DNA from: DATLMR01 sp035634255 | Lineage (GTDB): Bacteria; Acidobacteriota; Blastocatellia; UBA7656 | Direction of reading: 5' to 3' | Assembly (NCBI GenBank): GCA_035634255.1 | Contig: DASQDI010000152.1 | Coordinates: 55,628 to 119,627, forward strand | Length of the DNA stretch: 64,000 nt | Shown: in pieces, positions 8,567 to 16,813 of the stretch | How the letters are laid out: each line of letters starts with the position of its first letter | Position numbering within the stretch: the stretch's first letter is position 1 | Notes under the pieces: model-generated | The model's database searches: none | Told to the model about the DNA's origin: nothing | The model's input: only the letters and a program-made list of their open reading frames with translations | Translations under genes and position numbers: made by a program

Positions 8567-8669
8567 GGATACCTCCGGGAGTTTTCGGCGCGACAGTGAT
8601 GATACATCCGCGCGCGCGGGGCTTCAAGCAGCCCGCCCGAAGAGTATTACTTGACGCCGATGAAAAGTC

Positions 8670-8698
8670 TTGTAATGGGTATTTCGCTATGCTATAAA
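8670..8698 (+). promoter_or_regulatory. sigma-70-type promoter for mglBA
   Basis: TTGTAA (8670-8675) and TATAAA (8693-8698) separated by 17 bases, in the 297-base divergent region between the M20 peptidase and mglB. It would give an untranslated leader of about 160 bases. The rest of 8567-8863 shows nothing recognisable. Confidence 0.5.
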
Positions 8699-8863
8699 AG
8701 CCCGTACCCCACAAATGCCCCTGCTGGAAATCATAGTTCACGTCGCCGGGATTATAAAAACACTGGAAATTCGGGACACCGAGCGCCCTCTCTTTGAGCC
8801 GGGCGGGCTCGCCTCTCCCCGGCGCGTAACCCCATAGAGTCGGTCGAAGATTGAGGAGAAGCA

Positions 8864-9355
8864 ATGACGACTCCGGTCGTAATGTACGAAGAGGAGTATG
8901 AGCAGCTCAAGCATGCGATCACGCGCCTGTGCGCAGACGCGAATGCCAAGTTCGTCTTCCTTGTCGATAAGAACGGGCAGCAGATCGCCGCGCATGGTGA
9001 GATGCTCAACCTCGACACCACGTCTCTCGCGAGCCTGACCGCGGGCAACGTCGCCGCCACCGACGGGCTCGCCCACCTGATCGGCGAGCGCGGCTTTCCG
9101 GTCTTATCGCACGAAGGTGAGCGCGACAACATCCACATCTCGATAGTCGCGGGCCGCGTGATCCTCGTCGTCATCTTCGACGAGCGGTCGAGCCTCGGCC
9201 TCGTGCGCCTGCGCGTGAAGCGCGCGACCGGCGAGATGAACAACATCTTCGAAGCCATAGACCTGAAGGTGGCGGGCGAGAGGGAGATGGGCGTGTCGCT
9301 CGACTCGCCCTTCGCCGAGATAACCGAAGAGGACATCGACGCCCTCTTCAACTGA
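8864..9355 (+). CDS. mglB: roadblock/LC7 domain protein, MglB-type GAP
   Basis: A 163-residue protein with one roadblock/LC7 domain (residues about 10-125). MglB proteins dimerise and act as the GTPase-activating protein for the Ras-like GTPase MglA, setting front-rear polarity of type IV pili in gliding bacteria. The domain reads CADANAKFVFLVDKNGQQIA through HISIVAGRVILVVIFDE, followed by a helical C-terminal tail ending ITEEDIDALFN. The start has GAGGAG just upstream. The gene is followed after 93 bases by mglA, the usual order. Functional assignment rests on the pair. Confidence 0.9.
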   Translation: MTTPVVMYEEEYEQLKHAITRLCADANAKFVFLVDKNGQQIAAHGEMLNLDTTSLASLTAGNVAATDGLAHLIGERGFPVLSHEGERDNIHISIVAGRVILVVIFDERSSLGLVRLRVKRATGEMNNIFEAIDLKVAGEREMGVSLDSPFAEITEEDIDALFN

Positions 9356-9448
9356 CGCGAACCCGTTGGCCCCGCTCTGCCCTCAACGGACCCAGATCGA
9401 CCGGGGAGCAAGGAAAGACCTCACCGGCAAGGATAAGGAAAAAGAGCC

Positions 9449-10042
9449 TTGACGTTCATCAACTACGCATCGCGCGAGATCAATTGTAAGATCGTTTATT
9501 ACGGGCCCGGTCTGGGCGGCAAGACTACCAACCTGCAATACATCTACGACTCCACCGCGGCACAGGCGAAGGGCAAGCTCATAAGCCTCGCGACCGAGAC
9601 CGACCGCACGCTGTTCTTCGACTTCCTGCCACTCGACCTCGGCACGGTGCGCGGGTTCAAGACGCGCTTCCACCTCTACACGGTGCCCGGACAGGTCTTC
9701 TACGACGCGAGCCGCAAGCTCATCCTGAAGGGCGTGGACGGCGTCGTCTTCGTCGCCGATTCGCAATACGAGCGCATGGACGCGAACATAGAGTCGCTGT
9801 TCAATCTTCAGGAGAACCTGAAACAACACGGCTACGACCTGACCAAGCTGCCCTACGTGCTCCAGCTCAACAAGCGCGACCTGCCCAACGTAGTCTCGAC
9901 CGAAGAGCTGAAGGGCGAGCTACTGCGGAATGGGGAGCCGGTCTTCGAGGCCGTCGCCAGCCGCGGGACCGGCGTGTTCGACACCCTCAAGGCGGTCGCC
10001 AAACAGGTTCTGCTCGAATTGAGGAAGAACAGCGGGGGGTAA
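9449..10042 (+). CDS. mglA: Ras-like GTPase MglA
   Basis: A 197-residue small GTPase. The P-loop is GPGLGGKTTNL near residue 19, switch II has the MglA-type TVPGQVFYDASRKLILKG in which Thr replaces the usual Asp of Ras-like DxxG, and the base-recognition motif is LNKRDLP; VASRGTGVFDTL supplies the final G-motif. Gene starts with TTG at 9449, supported by AAGGAAAAAGAG immediately upstream and the absence of an earlier ATG. With MglB it forms a polarity switch; type IV pilus genes lie at the other end of this window. A terminator follows. Confidence 0.95.
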   Translation: MTFINYASREINCKIVYYGPGLGGKTTNLQYIYDSTAAQAKGKLISLATETDRTLFFDFLPLDLGTVRGFKTRFHLYTVPGQVFYDASRKLILKGVDGVVFVADSQYERMDANIESLFNLQENLKQHGYDLTKLPYVLQLNKRDLPNVVSTEELKGELLRNGEPVFEAVASRGTGVFDTLKAVAKQVLLELRKNSGG

Positions 10043-10112
10043 CCGGAGGAGCCCGTCTTTTTCGCGGCGGCCTGTCCCGCGTGACTCATACATAAATATA
10101 GGGATTCGGGAG

Positions 10113-10146
10113 TGCGCGAGCGATCAATCATTCGCTCGCGCATTTT
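10113..10146 (+). terminator. intrinsic terminator after mglA
   Basis: TGCGCGAGCGA (10113-10123) pairs perfectly with 10132-10142, followed by TTTT. The T run touches the stop codon of the convergent alr gene. Confidence 0.7.
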
Positions 10147-11309
10147 CATGACCCGCCGCGCGTGTAGACTCTCGGCACGCGGGCGCTGATGCCGCAGGTG
10201 ATCTCGTATGAGAGCGTGCCGAGCGAGGCGGCCACCTCCTCGCAGGTGATCTCGCGCGGCCCCTGGCGGCCGATGATTACCACCTCGTCGCCCACCCCCA
10301 CGCCTTCGACGCCCGACACGTCCACCATCGTCAGGTCCATGCTGATGCGGCCGACCACCGGCGCGAACTCCCCGCGAACGAGCACGCGCCCGAGGTTGGA
10401 GAGCCCGCGCCGCAGCCCGTCGTTGTAACCGATCGGGAGGGTCGCTATCCGGCTCTCGCGCCCGGCCGTGAACGTGCAGCCGTAGCCGAGCGGCGTCCCC
10501 TTCGGCACCGTCTTGAGCAGCGCCACCCGCGTGTGGAGCGAAAGGACGGGCCGCCAGTCGAGAGGCCGGATCGCGCGGTTCGTCGAATCGCGCCAGATGC
10601 CGTAGACGATCCCGCCGGGCCTTATCAGATTCCCGCGCGCGTGAGGGTAAGCGTGGGCGGCCGCGCTGTTGGCCTGATGGATCCACTTCGGGGCCTGCCC
10701 CCGCCTTCGCACCTGCTCCACCGCATGGGCGAACAGGCGCGCCTGCTCGTTCGTGAACTCGCTCCTGTCGGGGTCGTCGGCCGCCGCGAAATGCGTCATC
10801 ACCCCGTCGAGCCGCACGTTTTCGAGCCCGAGCGCCGCGTCGAGAAAGCCCTCCAGCCGGCCCGCCTGTACGCCGAGCCTGCCCATCCCCGTGTCCACCT
10901 TCAGGTGGTAATCGACGACCTTGCCGGCGGCGCGCGCCCCGGCGTCGAGGCGTTCGAGGCTCTCTTCGAGGAACACGACCGGGGTGAGCCCGCGCGAGAT
11001 GATGAGCCCCTCCTGCCCTTCCCAGAAGCCTCCGAGGCAGAGGATCGGCACGCGGATGCCGGCCTCCCTCAATTCCGCGCCCTCTTCGGGCAGGGCCACG
11101 CCGAACCAGTCCGCGCCTTCTCGCTCAAGCGCGCGCGCGCACTCGACCGCCCCGTGGCCGTAAGCGTTCGCCTTGACCGCGGGCATGACAGAGACGGAGG
11201 GGCCGACCTCCGCCTTCGTCACGCGGAAATTGTGCGCGAGGTTTTCAAGATTGATTTCGGCCCAGGTGGGTCGTCGCCCGTCGAGGCCGGGAGGTGTGTG
11301 GCGCATCAT
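10146..11309 (-). CDS. alr: alanine racemase
   Basis: A 387-residue PLP-dependent enzyme making D-alanine for peptidoglycan. The PLP lysine lies in AVKANAYGHG (about residue 46), the N-terminal TIM barrel continues to VYGIWRD, and the C-terminal beta domain contains LPIGYNDGLRRGLSN and VGRISMDLTMVDV, with the second catalytic Tyr in LGYGCTF. It begins nine bases after the stop of dnaB and is surely in the same transcript. Length is typical of the family. Confidence 0.96.
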   Translation of the reverse strand: MMRHTPPGLDGRRPTWAEINLENLAHNFRVTKAEVGPSVSVMPAVKANAYGHGAVECARALEREGADWFGVALPEEGAELREAGIRVPILCLGGFWEGQEGLIISRGLTPVVFLEESLERLDAGARAAGKVVDYHLKVDTGMGRLGVQAGRLEGFLDAALGLENVRLDGVMTHFAAADDPDRSEFTNEQARLFAHAVEQVRRRGQAPKWIHQANSAAAHAYPHARGNLIRPGGIVYGIWRDSTNRAIRPLDWRPVLSLHTRVALLKTVPKGTPLGYGCTFTAGRESRIATLPIGYNDGLRRGLSNLGRVLVRGEFAPVVGRISMDLTMVDVSGVEGVGVGDEVVIIGRQGPREITCEEVAASLGTLSYEITCGISARVPRVYTRGGS

Positions 11310-11318
11310 TTACCGGCC

Positions 11319-13706
11319 CTACTCCCTCCACATGTTCTCGAACCGGGTGAACTCTTTGAGGAAGGCCAGCTGCACGCTCCCCGTCGGCCCGTTCCTCTGC
11401 TTGCCGATGATCAGCTCCGCCATCCCTCGGTTCTCGTCCGAAGGGTTGTAGACCTCGTCGCGGTAGATGAAGCAGACCACGTCGGCGTCCTGCTCGATGG
11501 AGCCCGATTCACGGAGGTCGCTCAGTTGCGGCTTGTGGTCGCTGCGCGTCTCGGTCGCGCGCGAGAGCTGCGAGAGCGCGATCACGGGGACGTTCAACTC
11601 TTTCGCGAGCCCCTTGAGGTCGCGCGATATTTGCGACACCTCCTGCTGGCGCGACTCGATGCGGCCCCGCCCCGACATCAACTGGAGGTAGTCGATTATC
11701 AGCAGGTCGAGCCCGTGCTCGGCCTTCAGGCGGCGCGTCTTCGCGCGCATCTCAAGCACGCTCACGCCCGGCGTGTCGTCGATGAATATCTGCATCTCGA
11801 ACATGCGCCGCAGGGCGTCGGCGAGCCGCGCCCACTCCTCACGGTTGAGGTAGCCCGTCCTCAGGCGGTGCGCGTCGACCCGCGCCTCGGAGCAGAGCAG
11901 GCGCGAGACGAGCTGCTCGGCCGACATCTCCAGGCTGAAGACCCCGACCACGTGATTGTTCTTCGAGGCGTACTGCGCCATGTTGAGGGCGAGCGCCGTG
12001 TTGTGGGTCACGACATAATCGTCCGTGATGTACAGCCGCGAAGGGTGAGTGACGGCGATGCATTGAGCCTCAGCGTTACGGGAGAACTCAACGGAAGTGA
12101 ACACCGGCATTTTACGCCGCCCCCCGAGGCGGGCGGCGCGGCCCTTCTTATCGGGTAAGGTGAAGAGGCTGGACGGCTCAGGGTGCGCGATGTTGACTAC
12201 GAACGAGGGCAGCCCCCATCGCCGCTCGCCCCTGTAGGGATATACGGGCTGTCTCCTCTTCTTCGTCGCCCACCCTCCCAGGGAACGCGCGAGCTCGACC
12301 ACGTCATCGGCGAGCTGCTCGCTTGAGCTTGCGAATTGCACAGACCCGGTTCTTTCGACCCAGCCATCCGCATCGAGCAGTCCCTGTAACAGCGCGAGCC
12401 GCGAGCCGCGGCTGGCTGTTTTATAAAGGTCGGGTATGGACTTATCTTCGCTTCGCCCGCCCCAGAGCCCCAGCCGTTTCAAATCTTCCCGCAAGGGGTT
12501 GGGCCACACCCCATAACGGCCCGCGCGACGATGACCGATTGTCTGCACGACCCGGTAATCGTACCTCGCGGCCCTGTTCAGGGTGAAATCCTGCCCCAAC
12601 GCCGAGCTCATTTGAATCGGCACCAGCTCGCTCGCGGTCGAGAACCTCAACGATTTGAAATCCCCTTCGCCGATCAGCATGCCCAGAGCCCACGGGTCCA
12701 CCGGCAGGGCGGCGTCGTGACCGAAGTCGCCCGAGCACATGTCGACCCACAGCCGTTTCCGGTACCGCTTTCGCCGCAGGAGCTTCATCACTTCTTCGGT
12801 CGTGAGCACCTTCGCCTCAGGCCAGTGCCTGTAATGAACGCGCCACAGGTGCTCGCCGCAGGCTTCGGCGGCTCGCCCGTCGGAAAAGCTCACTTTATAA
12901 ATCTGCCTGACCCCCTGCGGGTAGATGCCGATGACGGTCGAGGGGCGGCCATCGACCGAAGCGAGGTCGTCCCCCTCCCTAAGCTCGCCCATGGTTTTCC
13001 AGCCGCGCTCGGTCAGAACCTTCGCGTCGAGCGGCTGTGCTTTGCCCATGCTCGGCCGGGCGGCGATGATGACGAGGTCCTGGCGCTGAAGGCCCGAGGT
13101 CATCTGGTCGAAGTCGGTGAAGCCGGTGGGCACGCCCGTGATCATCTCGGGCCGGCCCGCCATCTGCTCGATCTCTTCGAGGCGGCGCTGGGCCACGTCC
13201 CCGATGTACTGGAAGCCCTGGCGCACGCGGTCTTCGGCGATCTGGAAGATCATCTGCTCGGCCTGATCGATGATAACATCGGGGTCGTCCTCCTCGTCGA
13301 AGCAGCGGGCGATGATCTGGTTGGAGGCGGTGATGAGGCGGCGGAGCTGCGCTTTGGCCTTGACGATCCTGGCGTAGTGCTCGATGGTGTCCGTGCGCGG
13401 CACCCCGTCGATCAGAGACGCGATGTAGGTCGCGCCCCCGACCTGCTCGAACTCCCCCGCGCGGCGCAGCTCGTCGCTCAGGGTGATGAGGTCTATGACC
13501 GACCCCCGCTCGGTGAGCCCGATCATCTTGTCGAATATGCGCCGGTGTGAGTCGAGGAAGAAGTCGCCGCCGCGCCCCAGGAACTCTATGGCCTGGTGGC
13601 AGACGGAGTTGTCGAGCATTATGGCGCCCAGTATCGAGCGCTCCGCTTCGACGTTGGATGGAAGCCCCTTATCGAAAAAGGAGTCACCTGCGGCTGCCCT
13701 TGACAT
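11319..13706 (-). CDS. dnaB: replicative DNA helicase DnaB interrupted by an intein
   Basis: The gene encodes 795 residues: a 448-residue DnaB host protein and a 347-residue intein inserted after residue 222. The host N-terminal domain starts KGLPSNVEAERSILGAIML and the RecA-like domain contains the Walker A loop (ARPSMGK, interrupted right after the Lys, resuming TALALNMA), DLLIIDYLQLMSG, and VIALSQLSR. Splicing is therefore needed to make the ATP-binding loop. The start ATG at 13706 gives the usual DnaB N-terminus; the frame is open a further 28 codons upstream with no ribosome site. It lies downstream of rpsF-rpsR-rplI, with a terminator between, and upstream of alr. Confidence 0.95.
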   Translation of the reverse strand: MSRAAAGDSFFDKGLPSNVEAERSILGAIMLDNSVCHQAIEFLGRGGDFFLDSHRRIFDKMIGLTERGSVIDLITLSDELRRAGEFEQVGGATYIASLIDGVPRTDTIEHYARIVKAKAQLRRLITASNQIIARCFDEEDDPDVIIDQAEQMIFQIAEDRVRQGFQYIGDVAQRRLEEIEQMAGRPEMITGVPTGFTDFDQMTSGLQRQDLVIIAARPSMGKAQPLDAKVLTERGWKTMGELREGDDLASVDGRPSTVIGIYPQGVRQIYKVSFSDGRAAEACGEHLWRVHYRHWPEAKVLTTEEVMKLLRRKRYRKRLWVDMCSGDFGHDAALPVDPWALGMLIGEGDFKSLRFSTASELVPIQMSSALGQDFTLNRAARYDYRVVQTIGHRRAGRYGVWPNPLREDLKRLGLWGGRSEDKSIPDLYKTASRGSRLALLQGLLDADGWVERTGSVQFASSSEQLADDVVELARSLGGWATKKRRQPVYPYRGERRWGLPSFVVNIAHPEPSSLFTLPDKKGRAARLGGRRKMPVFTSVEFSRNAEAQCIAVTHPSRLYITDDYVVTHNTALALNMAQYASKNNHVVGVFSLEMSAEQLVSRLLCSEARVDAHRLRTGYLNREEWARLADALRRMFEMQIFIDDTPGVSVLEMRAKTRRLKAEHGLDLLIIDYLQLMSGRGRIESRQQEVSQISRDLKGLAKELNVPVIALSQLSRATETRSDHKPQLSDLRESGSIEQDADVVCFIYRDEVYNPSDENRGMAELIIGKQRNGPTGSVQLAFLKEFTRFENMWRE
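12000..13040 (-). other. DnaB intein, class 3, with LAGLIDADG endonuclease domain
   Basis: 347-residue intein between Lys of GK and Thr of the DnaB P-loop. It starts with Ala (AQPLDAKVL) instead of Cys or Ser and ends VVTHN before Thr+1. The class 3 signature is complete: Trp in block B (CGEHLW), Cys in block F (AQCIAVTH) and Thr at the residue before the penultimate His in block G (VVTHN). Class 3 inteins use the block F Cys as first nucleophile. Between the splicing blocks are two LAGLIDADG-like motifs, LGMLIGEGDF and LLQGLLDADG, so a homing endonuclease domain is present. Composition resembles the host gene, suggesting old residence. Confidence 0.93.
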
Positions 13707-13769
13707 GGCCCTCGTCCCTGTTGCTTTTAATGACCCGCCCCGAGAAAGCCGAGAGCAGGCGGTTGAGAA

Positions 13770-13803
13770 GAAAAAGCGGAATGCCGACATCGGGCATTCC
13801 GCG
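13770..13803 (-). terminator. intrinsic terminator after rplI
   Basis: GCGGAATGCC (13776-13785) pairs with GGCATTCCGC (13793-13802); minus-strand read-through is TTTTTCTTCT. It separates the ribosomal protein genes from dnaB, so dnaB-alr is either read through or has its own promoter in the short gap. Confidence 0.8.
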
Positions 13804-13929
13804 CGTGATCATAGCACGATTAACAGAGACTTTTTATCAAAAGTTCGCCGGTGCGGGCGGGCGGGCGAGGGGCCGGAGAGCAAAGCCTGAATCTACGGGC
13901 CTTGCCCCCGATTTACCCGCGCAATTTTT

Positions 13930-14520
13930 TTACTCCTGATCGCCCTCGGCTCCGTCCGGCGCTGCCGACGCCTCGTCGGGGGTCGCCGCCGCTCCGCCCG
14001 CCGCCTCGGGCTGCGTCTCCGGCGCGGCTTCGGCAGCCGGCGCGGCGGCCTCCAGTTCGTCGGGCGCGCCTTCCTTGCGGACCCTGACCTTGATGGTCGG
14101 GGTGACATCGCGGTGCAGCTTGATCGTCACGTCGTAATCGCCGACCTCTTTGATCGGCTCGCGCAGGCCGACCCTGCGGCGCTCGACCGTGTAGCCGTGC
14201 CCTTTGAGCGCTTCGACTATGTCGAGCGAGGTCACGGAGCCGAACAGTATCCCGTGCTCCCCCACGCGGCGGTCGAACCTCAGGGTCAATCCTTCGAGCT
14301 TCGAAGCCTCGCCTTCGGCCGACGCGCGCTCCCGGTTCTCTCGCTTGGCGAGCACGCGGCGCTGCTCCTCGATCATGCGCTTGTTGCCGGCGGTGGCCTG
14401 GATGGCGAGGCCCTGCGGCAGAAGGTAGTTCCGCCCATAGCCCACGCGCACGCGGACCACCTCGCCGCGCTGCCCGAGGTTCTCTACATCTTCGCTAAGC
14501 AATACATCCATGTGTGCCAT
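13930..14520 (-). CDS. rplI: 50S ribosomal protein L9
   Basis: A 196-residue L9. The N-terminal domain MDVLLSEDVENLGQRGEVVRV with GYGRNYLLPQGLA binds 23S rRNA; the connecting helix (KRMIEEQRR...) and C-terminal domain (GKLF-type GSVTSLDIVEALKGHGY, RVGLREPIKEVGDYDV) follow. L9 is usually about 150 residues; the extra 45 are an Ala/Glu/Pro-rich acidic tail. The ATG at 14520 has GAGGA at a suitable distance; a second ATG lies nine bases further in. Confidence 0.95.
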   Translation of the reverse strand: MAHMDVLLSEDVENLGQRGEVVRVRVGYGRNYLLPQGLAIQATAGNKRMIEEQRRVLAKRENRERASAEGEASKLEGLTLRFDRRVGEHGILFGSVTSLDIVEALKGHGYTVERRRVGLREPIKEVGDYDVTIKLHRDVTPTIKVRVRKEGAPDELEAAAPAAEAAPETQPEAAGGAAATPDEASAAPDGAEGDQE

Positions 14521-14568
14521 TGGTGAAATCCTCACTGAGACTGTTGGGGCTAGGCTTACCGCCCCGGA

Positions 14569-14868
14569 TTAATCTGTCGCGAACGGAAGGATCGCCGCGT
14601 TGCGCGCCCGCTTGATGGCGGAAGCCAGCATGCGCTGGTGCGGGGCGCAGGTGCCGGAGATGCGCCGGGGCAGAATCTTGCCGCGCTCGGGGATGTAACT
14701 GCCGAGCAGACGCCCGTCCTTGTAATCGATGTAATCGACCTTGTCGGCGCAGAACCTGCACGACTTGCGCGCGCGCACGAACCTGCGCCCGCCGCGGCCG
14801 CCTCTGTCATCCCGCCTGTCGTCGCGTCTGTCGTCGCGACGGCCTTCGTCTCTCGTATCTCCGCTCAT
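14569..14868 (-). CDS. rpsR: 30S ribosomal protein S18
   Basis: A 99-residue S18 that binds S6 and 16S rRNA in the platform. The core is CRFCADKVDYIDYKDGRLL through RISGTCAPHQRMLASAIKRAR. The Cys pair plus Cys and His make a zinc site, i.e. a C+ type S18. The first 28 residues are an unusual charged extension with tandem RRDD units. Its ATG overlaps the rpsF stop by one base (TAATG), so the two are translationally coupled. Confidence 0.95.
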   Translation of the reverse strand: MSGDTRDEGRRDDRRDDRRDDRGGRGGRRFVRARKSCRFCADKVDYIDYKDGRLLGSYIPERGKILPRRISGTCAPHQRMLASAIKRARNAAILPFATD

Positions 14869-15296
14869 TACTCTTCGCCCTCCTCTTCGGCAGTATCCAC
14901 GGTCGCCACGGCCCCGCGATCACCTCTGCGGCCCCGGCCGCCTCCTCCCCCGCCCCCGCTCCTGGCGTGGGCGGCCCTGCGCGCGCGCAGTTTATCGGCG
15001 CGCTTCAGGTCTTCGTCGATGCGGATGGTGATGTAACGAATGACCGCGTCCGTCACGCGCATGCGGCGCTCGACCTCCGCGATCTCGGCCCCGGTGCCTT
15101 CGACGGTGAGGACGACGTAATGGCCTTCGTTGAATTTCTGGATCGGGTAGGCGAGCCGGCGGCGGCCCATGCGATCAACCTTGGTTACCTGGGCACCCTG
15201 GTTGGTGATCACGTCGCTCATCTGGGTGACGAGCGCTTCGAGATCGCTCTCCTCGGTGTTGGGAGCGATAATAAACAGCACTTCATATACTCTCAT
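14868..15296 (-). CDS. rpsF: 30S ribosomal protein S6
   Basis: A 142-residue S6. The ferredoxin-like core runs MRVYEVLFIIAPNTEE to RVTDAVIRYITIRID, with the conserved RRRLAYPI strand. A 45-residue tail beyond the core is Arg/Gly-rich then acidic. Ribosome site AAGGAGG lies ahead of the ATG at 15296. First gene of rpsF-rpsR-rplI; a long hairpin lies in its leader. Confidence 0.95.
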   Translation of the reverse strand: MRVYEVLFIIAPNTEESDLEALVTQMSDVITNQGAQVTKVDRMGRRRLAYPIQKFNEGHYVVLTVEGTGAEIAEVERRMRVTDAVIRYITIRIDEDLKRADKLRARRAAHARSGGGGGGGRGRRGDRGAVATVDTAEEEGEE

Positions 15297-15325
15297 TAAA
15301 GAGTCATCCTCCTTCTGGATTCTCT

Positions 15326-15361
15326 GGGCCGCTTTCGCGCCTGAACGAAAGCGCGCGGCCC
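15326..15361 (-). promoter_or_regulatory. hairpin in the rpsF leader
   Basis: GGGCC and GCTTTCG segments pair with CGAAAGC and GGCCC, with a four-base bulge on one side, about 30 bases upstream of the S6 start. Leaders of rpsF operons in several phyla bind the S6:S18 complex for feedback control; whether this hairpin carries that site is inference. Confidence 0.4.
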
Positions 15362-15476
15362 TGGGTTAGCCCTGACCTCTCTCGGCCAGAGCAAGGAGAT
15401 TCACTATAGAACCTCTTGAGAAAGAACATACGCCGGGCGAATCGCCCCGCATCCACTACATGTCACGGCCCAAAAT

Positions 15477-16064
15477 CTACTGCGCGGCTTCAGGCTTCAC
15501 GCGCTCGTTGAAGGCCGACATCGCGCGCGCCACCCCTTCCGACAGGATCATCTCCACCGCGTCCGCCGCCCGGTCGAGCGTCGCGTCGAGCAGCTCGCGG
15601 TCGCCCCTCGGTATCCGGGCGAGCACGAACCTCGAAAGGTCGCTCACCGGGTGGTCTGGCCTGATCCCTATGCGCACGCGCGGGAAGTCGTTCGTGCCGA
15701 GCCGGTCGATTATCGACTTGAGGCCCTTCTGCCCGCCCGCGCTCCCGCCCGGGCGCACGCGCACCATGCCGAACGGGAGGGCCACGTCGTCGCAGGTGAC
15801 GATCAGGTTCTTCGCGTCGGCCTCGCCGTAGCGCGCGAGCAGAGGCCTCACCGAGTCCCCGCTCAGGTTCATAAAGGTCTGCGGCTTGACCAGGATCACG
15901 CGCTCGCCGGCGAGCCCGGCCTCCGCGACCAGGGCGTTAGCTTCCGCGCGGAAGCCCCGCCCCCCCGAGCGCGCGAACAATCTATCAATGAGCATGAACC
16001 CGAGATTATGCCGCGTGTCGTCATAATCTCGCCCCGGATTTCCGAGCCCGGCAATGACCTTCAT
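15477..16064 (-). CDS. pth: peptidyl-tRNA hydrolase
   Basis: A 195-residue Pth that releases tRNA from drop-off peptidyl-tRNAs. Conserved parts: GLGNPGRDYDDTRHNLGF (catalytic His of TRHN), KPQTFMNLSGDSV, CDDVALPFG, and GGSAGGQKGLKSII with KxxGTNDFPRVRIGI. Sits between rplY and rpsF, the common prs-rplY-pth order. Confidence 0.96.
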   Translation of the reverse strand: MKVIAGLGNPGRDYDDTRHNLGFMLIDRLFARSGGRGFRAEANALVAEAGLAGERVILVKPQTFMNLSGDSVRPLLARYGEADAKNLIVTCDDVALPFGMVRVRPGGSAGGQKGLKSIIDRLGTNDFPRVRIGIRPDHPVSDLSRFVLARIPRGDRELLDATLDRAADAVEMILSEGVARAMSAFNERVKPEAAQ

Positions 16065-16102
16065 AACTGCGTGCCAACCACAGGGCGAACCGGCGGGCCC
16101 GA

Positions 16103-16765
16103 CTACTCTTCGTCGGCCTTGCCCTTCTTGATGACCTCGGGCTCGCCGCCCTCGGCCTCGGCGGCCTCTTCGGCCGAAGGCGCGGCCTCTTCGGCGAGGC
16201 GCGACGCGAGCACGCCGGCTATCACCTGGGCCTCGTCGGTCACGACCTTGATCTTCTCGCGGTCATACTTCAGGTCGGCCACCGTCAGGTGGTCGCCCAC
16301 GCGGAGCTCGGACACGTCGAGCTCAAGGCTCTCCGGGATGTCGCCGGGCAGGCACTCGACCTCGACCTCGCGGAGCTGAAGGTCGAGGATGCCCCCGTCC
16401 AGCTTGACCCCGACGGGCTCGCCGACCGGCTCGATGGCCACGTTCACGCGCGTGACTTCGCTCATCGACAGGCGCAGCAGGTCCGCGTGCAGCAGCCTGC
16501 CCTTGACCGGGTCCACCTGATAGTCCTTGATGATCACGGTCGCGGAGTCGCCGCCGTTCGGGAGGGCGACCGTGAATATGGTGTTGTGCCCGGAATCCGA
16601 CCTCAGGATGTTGGCGATCTCTTTGGCGCTCACGGCGACGGCCGCCGCGTCCTTATTCTCGCCGTAGACGGCGACCGGGATCATGCCCTGCCGCCTCAAC
16701 CGCTTGGCGTAGCTCTTGCCCGTGCCTTCGCGCGGCGTCGCGTTGACTGTTATATCTTTAATCAT
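16103..16765 (-). CDS. rplY: 50S ribosomal protein L25/TL5 (general stress protein CTC)
   Basis: A 220-residue two-domain L25. The N-terminal 5S rRNA-binding domain reads REGTGKSYAKRLRRQGMIPVAVYG and KDYQVDPVKGRLLHADLL; the C-terminal TL5 domain (EPVGEPVGVKLDGGILD, CLPGDIPESLELDVS) follows. An acidic Ala/Glu tail ends the protein. Directly follows prs with a 48-base gap. Confidence 0.95.
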   Translation of the reverse strand: MIKDITVNATPREGTGKSYAKRLRRQGMIPVAVYGENKDAAAVAVSAKEIANILRSDSGHNTIFTVALPNGGDSATVIIKDYQVDPVKGRLLHADLLRLSMSEVTRVNVAIEPVGEPVGVKLDGGILDLQLREVEVECLPGDIPESLELDVSELRVGDHLTVADLKYDREKIKVVTDEAQVIAGVLASRLAEEAAPSAEEAAEAEGGEPEVIKKGKADEE

Positions 16766-16813
16766 AATCTCAAGACTCCCGACTCATCGGCAGGGGCTCG
16801 CCCTGCTCCGTCC

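Noticed and set aside
10533..12158. Open frame of about 540 codons antisense to alr and dnaB
   Set aside because: Spans two real genes on the other strand and reads as low-complexity His/Arg/Val sequence.
12000..13040. DnaB pseudogene or misassembly
   Set aside because: The insertion is in frame, ends exactly at GK/T, and carries all splicing motifs; it is an intein.
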